Below are positions 9,111 through 15,922 of a stretch of 19,646 nt of DNA, in pieces. The stretch spans positions 1 through 19,646 of the forward strand of contig DFJU01000036.1 of NCBI GenBank assembly GCA_002373755.1, given 5' to 3'. Positions within the stretch are counted from its first letter, which is position 1, and each line of letters begins with the position of its first letter. The position numbers and the translations under genes are program-made. Below the pieces are notes generated by a model that saw only the letters and a list, made by a program, of their open reading frames with translations, was not told the origin of the DNA and made no database searches. Source of the stretch: Bacteroidales bacterium UBA3663. GTDB lineage: Bacteria > Bacteroidota > Bacteroidia > Bacteroidales > UBA3663.

Positions 9111-11851
9111 TCAGGAAGGTTGTTAATCAGCTCTTTTTGTTCATCCGTGAGCTTGCTCATCCACGGAACAAGCTGGCTCTCGGCATCATACAGCAGGCAG
9201 CCGTCAATCTGGTGTACGACGGCATTCGATGACGTGTAGATGGTCTGGTTGTTGCCCGAGCCGCCAATCCAGTATTCGCGGCAGGCCTTGTTGTAGAGGC
9301 CGTACTTCTTGACCACCTTGCGCACGTTGCCCTCCTGGTCGGTGACGCTCAGGTCGTTGGCCGATGCGTTGACGGTGAGCGAATAGAATCGCTTGGTCTT
9401 CGGGTTCAGCTTGCCGGTCTCGTATTTCGTGTTCACCACATCGGTGCCGCCCATCAGCACGGAATTATCCTGAATGTGGTAGCGCACGAAGTTGTGGATG
9501 ATGGTGGCGATGCTGTCCTGGATGGCCTTGGCCACCGTGCTGTTGTCGGCCAAGTCGCTCAAGGCATCCCACGTCTTCCATTCGGGCAGGTAGCCGTTGT
9601 TGATAAGACGCTGCACTGAGGTGTCGCTCGGCACATAGACCGTATAGTTGTAGTTCTCGAAGATGCCGATGTTCGGATAGTTCTCGTTCGCGCACTTGTA
9701 GGTTGTCGAACTGTACTTAATTGTCGATTTCAGAAGCGTGGTGGTCGAGTTGTCTTCGGCCAGAAGCTTGAAGAAGAGCGAATCGCGGTTGCTGTTGGCC
9801 TGCAGGGTCTGATATACCGACTTCGATGCGGTGAGCGGCGGCAGCTTGCCGGTCTCGTGCGAGCCGTTGTCGTCGGCCGAAATGCCGTACGACTTGCCGT
9901 TGCCGTTGGCCGTCATGTCGTAGATTGTCTCTACGCGGATTTGCTGGTCGTTCTCGATTTGAAGGCCGCCCTGTAGTGTGACGTTGTTGCCCGAACCGGC
10001 GATGCGCAGCACGCTGCCGCCCTTGGTCAGATAGTACTGCTGGCCGCTCTCGATGTCACCCACCACAATGAGGTTGTTCACGAGGTCTTCCAGACGGTTC
10101 TTGATGAGCGTTGCGCTTGGCGCGGCCGTAATCTTGTCGCGCACGTCGATGTAGCCGCGCTCGTCCAGGATGCAGTTGTAGCGTTCGGCGGCAACGGTCT
10201 GCTCCTCATCGTCGTAGTAGAACTCCCACAACGTCTGCATCGTGCTGCCGTAGGTACATGGGTCGATGTAGCGGAACACCAGATGCTCGCCCGACGTACT
10301 CAAACTGTTGTTGAACGGCAGCACAAGGCTGAAGCGCGAGTCCATTGAGTTCAGATATGGGCCAAAATCGTAGTTGTCAATCGCGTAGTAGATGACGCCC
10401 ATGAGGCTCTGGTGTGCCAAGGCCGGATATACCACCGAACGGTATTCCGACGGGGCAAAGACCTTGTTGACCATATAGACCACGCCGTTGCAGCCCATGT
10501 AGCACTTCACGACGTCGCTTGGGGTGATGCCGATCTCGACCTTCGAGTCATCGACGATGCTGTTGAACTTCGACGGGATGGCATCGAGGAACGAGGTGAG
10601 CATATTGACGTTGAGCAGCTTCGAGAGGGTGAGCGCAGGCACGCTGTCCCATGTGCCGTACTCCTCCTGCAGGCCCTTGCCTGCGCCGTCCCACCACTCC
10701 TGTAGTGCTTCGTCGGTCGGAACGATCATGGCTCCGGCATCGTAGTGGAGGTCGTAGCCCATCGAGTTGCTGTACATATAGTAGTTTTCGCCCGGGTCGA
10801 ACGAAAGCACGGCCGGAACGGTGTAGGCGCCGACCTTCGATGAAACCGACTGATAGAGCGACGGCTTCGAGAAATATTTCAGGATATAGAGTGTGTCGTT
10901 AGTGTTGTAGAGGCGCTTGAAGTCCTCGGCCAAAGTGCCCAAACCAGACCAATCATAGATGCTGCTCGGCTTTGAGAATCTGTTGAGCAGCTTCGACCAT
11001 TGCGACATCTGCGGTTCGGTGCGGATGATTTCGGCCATATTGGGGCTTGACTCGATTACGCCATCGACCACATAGATGTAGCCGTTCTTGCATGTCTGCT
11101 CGTCGCTGATGACCTTGCGGCCGCTGATCCACGCATCGTTGATTGATGTGGAGCTGCCGTTGGAAAGCACGGTGATGTCTTCGTCCGTAAACTTGTTCTT
11201 TGACATGAACTTGGGCAGGAAGTGAATCATCGGCGCAGAACGTTGGTCCTTCAGGATGCGGATGTCCTTGCCTTTGTTGCGCAGATATGCCCAGCTGTCG
11301 AGGTTGGCGCGCAGGAACGGATCGACCGGCATCTCGTCGGGCGACATGACAACGACCGAATCGAGCGGGTCAGCAGCCGTTGCGCGACGCATGCACATGC
11401 CATCCTGCGGCGGATTGTCGCTCACATTGGACATCAGCTCAATCAGGTAGGCATTGTTGATCATTGAATTGTTCAGCAACATTTTTTTCTGAGCCGTGCT
11501 GAGCTGCTCATAGCTTGTGTTATTCTCCTTAAACCAAACGTTGTAGGCCGAATCGGAGGCCACGAAGAGCGTTCGCGAACCGGTTTTCGACAGCACCTCC
11601 TTTAGGTTGAGGTCGTCAATCAGCCGCAAAACGACCGTAAAGTTCTGCTTTTCACCATTCACTTCGATGCCCTCTTCCAGACGCTCGTAGATGGAGTTGC
11701 CCAACCACGATGGCTGTCCGGTGAGGATGTCCTTCTCGCACGACTGCAATGCCAGGGCTGCCAGCATGGTGCCACATCCCAACATCAACTTGTGCGAGTA
11801 ACGTCTCGGCCAAAATGCCGACTGATTGTCAGCGTGTTTCATTTTCGTCAT
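9107..11851 (-). CDS. Large multi-FAS1 lipoprotein, first gene of the SusCD operon
   Basis: The product has 914 residues from the ATG at 11851; an ATG three codons in, at 11842, is also possible. A long basic N terminus (PRRYSHK) precedes a hydrophobic stretch ending in ALQSC, giving lipid attachment at Cys38 followed by EKD. I see at least three and probably four FAS1-like units. They are at about 50-268 (TLFVASDSAYNVWF ... NGYIYVVDGVIESS), about 268-470 (ending NGVVYMVNKVFAPSEY), a weaker one at about 475-655 (FSLVLPFNNSL), and about 665-900 (YTVYVPSDTSVQRLI, FVRYHIQDNSV, AVVHQIDGCLLY). Its stop overlaps the SusC start by 4 nt. A lipoprotein placed before susC is unusual, since susC normally leads such operons. 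A surface adhesin or ligand-binding role is inferred from the fold only. Confidence 0.88.
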   Translation of the reverse strand: MTKMKHADNQSAFWPRRYSHKLMLGCGTMLAALALQSCEKDILTGQPSWLGNSIYERLEEGIEVNGEKQNFTVVLRLIDDLNLKEVLSKTGSRTLFVASDSAYNVWFKENNTSYEQLSTAQKKMLLNNSMINNAYLIELMSNVSDNPPQDGMCMRRATAADPLDSVVVMSPDEMPVDPFLRANLDSWAYLRNKGKDIRILKDQRSAPMIHFLPKFMSKNKFTDEDITVLSNGSSTSINDAWISGRKVISDEQTCKNGYIYVVDGVIESSPNMAEIIRTEPQMSQWSKLLNRFSKPSSIYDWSGLGTLAEDFKRLYNTNDTLYILKYFSKPSLYQSVSSKVGAYTVPAVLSFDPGENYYMYSNSMGYDLHYDAGAMIVPTDEALQEWWDGAGKGLQEEYGTWDSVPALTLSKLLNVNMLTSFLDAIPSKFNSIVDDSKVEIGITPSDVVKCYMGCNGVVYMVNKVFAPSEYRSVVYPALAHQSLMGVIYYAIDNYDFGPYLNSMDSRFSLVLPFNNSLSTSGEHLVFRYIDPCTYGSTMQTLWEFYYDDEEQTVAAERYNCILDERGYIDVRDKITAAPSATLIKNRLEDLVNNLIVVGDIESGQQYYLTKGGSVLRIAGSGNNVTLQGGLQIENDQQIRVETIYDMTANGNGKSYGISADDNGSHETGKLPPLTASKSVYQTLQANSNRDSLFFKLLAEDNSTTTLLKSTIKYSSTTYKCANENYPNIGIFENYNYTVYVPSDTSVQRLINNGYLPEWKTWDALSDLADNSTVAKAIQDSIATIIHNFVRYHIQDNSVLMGGTDVVNTKYETGKLNPKTKRFYSLTVNASANDLSVTDQEGNVRKVVKKYGLYNKACREYWIGGSGNNQTIYTSSNAVVHQIDGCLLYDAESQLVPWMSKLTDEQKELINNLPE

Positions 11852-11918
11852 AAAAAGTGTTTTCTTGGAGTTCTGTTTCTCACGACATAAGAGAGAAAAG
11901 CAATGAAAGAAACAAGAG

Positions 11919-11951
11919 AACTGGGATTAACCCACATCGGCAACCCCAGTC
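11919..11951 (-). terminator. Hairpin plus pyrimidine-rich tract, possible terminator or attenuator
   Basis: On the minus strand the arms at 11951-11942 and 11928-11919 pair over 10 bp, with two G-U pairs that are only possible in minus-strand RNA. They enclose a 13-nt loop and are followed by a T-rich pyrimidine run (TTCTCTTGTTTCTTTC). The U-tract is broken by cytosines, so termination may be partial. It could end transcription of the gene stopping at 12039, or act as an attenuator ahead of the SusCD operon if transcription reads through. Confidence 0.45.
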
Positions 11952-11994
11952 CTTTTGTGTTATAGATTAGCGTAAGCCATTGTTTATCTGACGT

Positions 11995-12028
11995 TTCCCG
12001 CCGCAATCCTCACAGATTGCAGCAGGAA
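11995..12028 (-). other. 14-bp hairpin just downstream of the 1199-residue gene
   Basis: The arms at 12028-12015 (TTCCTGCTGCAATC on the minus strand) and 12008-11995 pair over 14 bp with a 6-nt loop. Two positions pair as G-U only in minus-strand RNA, so the structure belongs to minus-strand transcripts. It starts 10 nt after the stop codon. No U-tract follows on the minus strand; an A-rich run precedes it. It may stabilise the mRNA 3' end or form part of a bidirectional terminator. Confidence 0.4.
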
Positions 12029-12038
12029 TCTTTTTTAT

Positions 12039-15000
12039 TTATTTGTTGAAAACTTTGCTTACGATGACCTTGCCGTTGCTCAATGTGGTGCGGATCAAGG
12101 TTACACCCTGAACCTTGCCACGAACCGGCAGACCTGTAGCGTCGATCATCTCAACCTTGACAACCTTGGCGGCTGCTACGTTGTTCTCGATGTCGGTAGC
12201 GGTCTCCTTGGCGCTTTCGGTGCCGTAGTAGGTCAAGGTGAAGTTGTCCATCATGATCCACTGGCCGCTGAGATGGCCGGTGCAGCTGACGCCGACGCGC
12301 ATCGTCTCGCCCTCGCCCAACTTGAAGTAAAGCTTGTTGATGTACTTGTCGGCCTCGAAGTAGCCCTGTACCGACTGCATGTTGTTCGGGCAGTAGTAGG
12401 TAACTCCCTCTTCTCCTTCTTCAGCTGGAGTGGTTGTCCAAGTTACCTGAGTGCCGAAGGCAGGATCTTCGGTGAAGTTGTTCTCGATAGAGGCGCAGTG
12501 CTGCATTGAGGTAGCGTAGTAAACGTCGCCAGCCTTTGCATAGAGCTTGCCGAGACCCTCGGTGCCTGCCTTGTAAGCCTCAGCGTCGGCCGTAGTGTTA
12601 CCGTCGCGGCTGAATGCCTGTACGGTCAAGCAGTAAGTACCTGCTGGCAGACCGTTGATGTCCTGATACATGTCGAAGTCCTTGTCGTAGAACTCGATGC
12701 CGCTATAGTTGAGCGTGGCAGCCACATTGTCAACAATTGTCCAGCCATCGCTCGAAGCATCGCCGCTTTCGTTGGTGAAACTTGGAGTCTTGATTACGCC
12801 AGTCATAATGACAGAGTCAGCATCACTTGCATTGTTGTAGTCAGGGATGGCCAACTTGGTAATCATAGCTTCGATAGCTTCGATAGCCTCAGTTGCCTGA
12901 GCGTCGGTGTAGTTAGCCTTATCGGCAGTGATGGTGTTGTAGAGCGTCTCTGCCTCTGACTTGGTAGCGTCAACTGCCGTGCTTGCTGGGATTGCCTGTG
13001 CAAGTGACTCAAGTGCAGAATTCAACTCGGCGAACAGTGCAACAGAGGTCTCAACCGTATTGTTGATGGCATAGATGTCGGCCAATACTTCAAACATTGC
13101 CTTACCGTCGGTCTTGTCAACTGCCTCGGCTGTGGACTTCAATTCGTTGACCTTAGTCTTGACATCGCTGCCCATTGCACCTGCTGCGTTCAATGCGGCA
13201 ACAGCCTTCTCAAACTCTGGCAGGATGATTTCAACCTTATAACCCTGATAGATGAGCTTGAAGTTGTCGAAGATAACCCAGTGGTTGTTGGTGCTTGAAG
13301 GGCCAAGTGTACCCTTTACGCCGATACGGAGCACATCGCCCTTCTTGGCAACAAGGCCAAAGGCTGAAACTCTGTATGCATCTGCGGCGAATGCCTCGGC
13401 TGCCGATGCCATCGTGTTTGGATAAATATACAATCCTAATGGATCGGTAGAATATCCGCTTGTGTACAATTCGCCGACAGAAGTCTGGAAGTCATAGACG
13501 CAGTTCATGGCGGTCTTGTTGTCGTTCATATAGACATAGCCCAAAGTGTCCGGACGAGGATCCTTGTAGTCACCTACTTCGGTAAACACATTGTACCATG
13601 CAGTCTTAGCTGCATCATCATCGCGATACTGACGATAGAAGCCCTGCATTGTGATTTCATATACACCGACAGGAGCATTCTCTACCTCCTGATATACATC
13701 GAATGAACCGGAGCCATACTTCTCACCACAAGAATTGTTGACTGTAGGACTGCCTTTCCAGCCAGTTGAGCCGTTCGAGAAGTCAAGATTGGTGAGATTA
13801 CCGACAAATTCGGTACCTGCCTTCAAGCCATTCTGGATGAACAATGCACGCATTTCGTTGATCCACTGGGTCGTGTCAATCAACTCTTCTGTGGTCAGCT
13901 CCTTGTTATCCAAAACTTCCGTAGCATCCATATCAACGAAGTCTGACCATGCCAGCATATCTTCGTCACTTTCATCCAGTACGATGTCGGAATTTCCGAG
14001 AGCCTTTTTAGACTCCTCGACAGCAGCGGCGAATGCATTCCAAGCATCGATATTAGCAGCCACAACAGAGTTGTAGTACGTGCTGATATTGCCCGCAGCA
14101 GCCATAATGTCCGATGCGGTAGTGCTTGTCTGATAGCTACTTACGTAAGCATTGTATGTCTCGGCAATAGATTTGGTGACATAGTCATCCTCACCCAGCA
14201 CAGGAACACGCAGTTCGCCCTGACGAGCCTTGTCAAGTGCCTCAAAGCTGCTGCCCAAAGCATATACGTGGAAGTCCTTGGCGGCAATCCAGTTGAAGTT
14301 GGCATCCTTAATCAAGACACCGAAGATGAGTGCGCTATCCTCACCGACGACGGCATAAGCCTCGAAGCCATCCTTCCAGTAGCCCAACATGCTGTTGTAG
14401 GTCAAGTACTTGCCATCCTGACTTGCGAGATCGCTGGCATTGATGTTGCCGAAGAGCGATGCACCGAAAATCTCCTCTGCGCCCGACTCGTTGTACTCGC
14501 GGATGTTGGCAGTAATCTTGTAGGCACCTGGAGCGACCTTTACGGTGTCGTGGTAGTAGTACTGGTCAGAGAGCGATGAACCCTTGGCAACCCAGTCCTC
14601 GATGAATGGAGTGAGCATGTTTGTGCCATCGGCAGCACCCTCGGTTGACCATGTGTTCACACAGAACTTGCCGACTTCGCCAGTACCAGTGAAGACGCGT
14701 GTCCAATTGTTGACCTGACCATTGCTTGAACCACCGGTAATCTCCGACACATTGGGCAAAGTTGCGGTGATGTCAATAGGATTCTCAAGGCTTGCATTTT
14801 CCAGATGGCTGCTGATGTAGGCTGAGATGGCAGCTGCAATGTCTTCCTTGTAAACAGTCTGCATCTGAGCCAAAGTTGCATCATCGGCATTGGCAGTAGT
14901 CTTGGCAGCCGACAGGTCGATGCCGGGATAAGCGGTCTCTACCTGTTCGATGTAAGCAGCCAGACCCTTCTGTGCATGATAGGCGATGAGCTGGTCAAGA

Positions 15001-15638
15001 ACGCTGTTGTATTCATCGGCCGAAACGAGCAGCCATGCGGTCTTCTGGTCAGCGTAGGTGTTGACACTGTCTGGATGCATAATGAAGGTGCTGGTATTGA
15101 CAACGCCACCAACAGTTGCGAAGCCAAAGTACTGATTGCCATCGGCATTCCATGTCTCGTTGTTGTAGTACAACTTGACGCGGTTAGAGCCATCGCCCAC
15201 CAGTTCAACCAACCAGCCCGAATAAGGACGATTCGTACCACCATCGACCCAGATACCGTCAAGGTTGTCGGCGGTCAGATAACCGGATGTGGTCTTGTTG
15301 GCAATAGAATAGGTCAGAAGCGTTTCATCGGTCTGCTCAAACAGCCAAGAATAGCCCTTGATGGTAATGTCGCCGTTCAAGATGCCGGCTGCCACATCGC
15401 TCATCTGTATGTTATTGCCGGAGCCTGTAGCTCCATTATTGAAGGCCGCAGCACGTGTGCCCCAATAGTTACTGCCGGTCAGGAAGGTCTCCATGCCCTC
15501 ATTGTACAGATAGACGTTCTGTCCAAGGGCTTCAGACCAAGACAAACCGGTCACAGTGGGTGCTGTCCTGGCGGCAAAAGCCGACGACACACCCATAAGC
15601 AGCATAGCTGCTGAAACAAGGAGTGATTTTTGTCTCAT
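12039..15638 (-). CDS. Large secreted multi-module protein, function unknown
   Basis: The product has 1199 residues and starts at the ATG at 15638 with a clear signal peptide (MRQKSLLVSAAMLLMGVSSAFA). I do not recognise a catalytic domain. An N-terminal module has VYLYNEGMETFLTGSNYWGT, a motif I associate with secreted Bacteroidales proteins. Three related beta-sandwich-like modules follow at about 283-458, 610-800 and 945-1137. They end in similar strands: NWIAAKDFHVYALG, NHWVIFDNFKLIYQG and GQWIMMDNFTLTYYG. Ala/Glu-rich helical spacers sit between them, for example near residue 900. The last 60 residues, ending NGKVIVSKVFNK, resemble a short C-terminal sorting or anchoring tail. The modules look like carbohydrate- or protein-binding units, but that is inference from shape. 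The gene has its own promoter and a structured leader, and is transcribed separately from the flanking GH43 gene. Confidence 0.85.
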   Translation of the reverse strand: MRQKSLLVSAAMLLMGVSSAFAARTAPTVTGLSWSEALGQNVYLYNEGMETFLTGSNYWGTRAAAFNNGATGSGNNIQMSDVAAGILNGDITIKGYSWLFEQTDETLLTYSIANKTTSGYLTADNLDGIWVDGGTNRPYSGWLVELVGDGSNRVKLYYNNETWNADGNQYFGFATVGGVVNTSTFIMHPDSVNTYADQKTAWLLVSADEYNSVLDQLIAYHAQKGLAAYIEQVETAYPGIDLSAAKTTANADDATLAQMQTVYKEDIAAAISAYISSHLENASLENPIDITATLPNVSEITGGSSNGQVNNWTRVFTGTGEVGKFCVNTWSTEGAADGTNMLTPFIEDWVAKGSSLSDQYYYHDTVKVAPGAYKITANIREYNESGAEEIFGASLFGNINASDLASQDGKYLTYNSMLGYWKDGFEAYAVVGEDSALIFGVLIKDANFNWIAAKDFHVYALGSSFEALDKARQGELRVPVLGEDDYVTKSIAETYNAYVSSYQTSTTASDIMAAAGNISTYYNSVVAANIDAWNAFAAAVEESKKALGNSDIVLDESDEDMLAWSDFVDMDATEVLDNKELTTEELIDTTQWINEMRALFIQNGLKAGTEFVGNLTNLDFSNGSTGWKGSPTVNNSCGEKYGSGSFDVYQEVENAPVGVYEITMQGFYRQYRDDDAAKTAWYNVFTEVGDYKDPRPDTLGYVYMNDNKTAMNCVYDFQTSVGELYTSGYSTDPLGLYIYPNTMASAAEAFAADAYRVSAFGLVAKKGDVLRIGVKGTLGPSSTNNHWVIFDNFKLIYQGYKVEIILPEFEKAVAALNAAGAMGSDVKTKVNELKSTAEAVDKTDGKAMFEVLADIYAINNTVETSVALFAELNSALESLAQAIPASTAVDATKSEAETLYNTITADKANYTDAQATEAIEAIEAMITKLAIPDYNNASDADSVIMTGVIKTPSFTNESGDASSDGWTIVDNVAATLNYSGIEFYDKDFDMYQDINGLPAGTYCLTVQAFSRDGNTTADAEAYKAGTEGLGKLYAKAGDVYYATSMQHCASIENNFTEDPAFGTQVTWTTTPAEEGEEGVTYYCPNNMQSVQGYFEADKYINKLYFKLGEGETMRVGVSCTGHLSGQWIMMDNFTLTYYGTESAKETATDIENNVAAAKVVKVEMIDATGLPVRGKVQGVTLIRTTLSNGKVIVSKVFNK

Positions 15639-15742
15639 GATTACTTAGATTAATTGTTGTTTTTAATATGGTTAGTCCAATAAAATCGGAGAATTGAGAA
15701 ATCAATAGGTATAGAAAAAGGGTGTTTATCTGGCATATAATT

Positions 15743-15780
15743 CGTTTTGCGTATGTGTACGCAAAACGACCTATAGGTCG
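15743..15780 (-). promoter_or_regulatory. Two leader hairpins upstream of the 1199-residue gene
   Basis: In the predicted 5' leader there are two adjacent perfect inverted repeats sharing two bases. The palindrome at 15767-15780 (CGACCTATAGGTCG) is followed on the minus strand by an 11-bp hairpin at 15768-15743 with arms CGTTTTGCGTA and TACGCAAAACG and a 4-nt loop. A purine run (mostly A) lies just before them. They sit roughly 25-60 nt after the predicted transcription start and more than 100 nt before the start codon. They could be mRNA-stabilising stems or protein-binding sites. No known riboswitch class is recognised. Confidence 0.6.
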
Positions 15781-15809
15781 ATTTTTTTCCTTTTTTTGAT
15801 TCGGCGGCG

Positions 15810-15840
15810 CAAAGTTAACCCATTTGAACAACCGTGCAAA
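15810..15840 (-). promoter_or_regulatory. Promoter for the 1199-residue gene
   Basis: On the minus strand a -33 element TTTG (15840-15837) is followed after exactly 19 nt by a -7 element TAACTTTG (15817-15810). This matches the Bacteroidetes housekeeping promoter form. Transcription should start around 15803, giving a leader of about 165 nt before the ATG at 15638, unusually long and containing the paired hairpins. Confidence 0.75.
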
Positions 15841-15843
15841 AAA

Positions 15844-15888
15844 GTGTAAAAAAAAATTGGTTGTACTATTGATTGCACAACCAATTTT
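15844..15888 (-). terminator. Rho-independent terminator of the GH43 gene
   Basis: On the minus strand, 35 nt past the GH43 stop, a perfect 12-bp stem (arms at 15888-15877 and 15864-15853; AAAATTGGTTGT with its complement) encloses a 12-nt loop. It runs straight into a long T-run (15856 to about 15847). This is a strong intrinsic terminator and it separates the GH43 gene from the promoter of the next gene, a few bases further on. Confidence 0.85.
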
Positions 15889-15922
15889 AGAAGATTATTT
15901 GATACGTTTATGTAGCAACACG

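Larger units (their letters stand above)
11852..12038 (-). other. 187-nt gap: leader of the SusCD-fasciclin operon
   Basis: This noncoding stretch separates the 1199-residue secreted protein gene from the operon. Reading the minus strand, it holds an A-rich run right after the upstream stop, a 14-bp hairpin, a second 10-bp hairpin and a pyrimidine-rich tract, and then the start codon. I searched it for the Bacteroidetes promoter form TAnnTTTG on the minus strand and found none. The operon start signal is therefore either non-standard or lies elsewhere. No small gene is apparent. Confidence 0.5.

Noticed and set aside
15758..15800. Plus-strand intrinsic terminator (palindrome followed by T-runs)
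   Set aside because: No plus-strand gene lies upstream; the upstream DNA is the antisense of the 1199-residue gene. It fits better as a leader element of the minus-strand gene.
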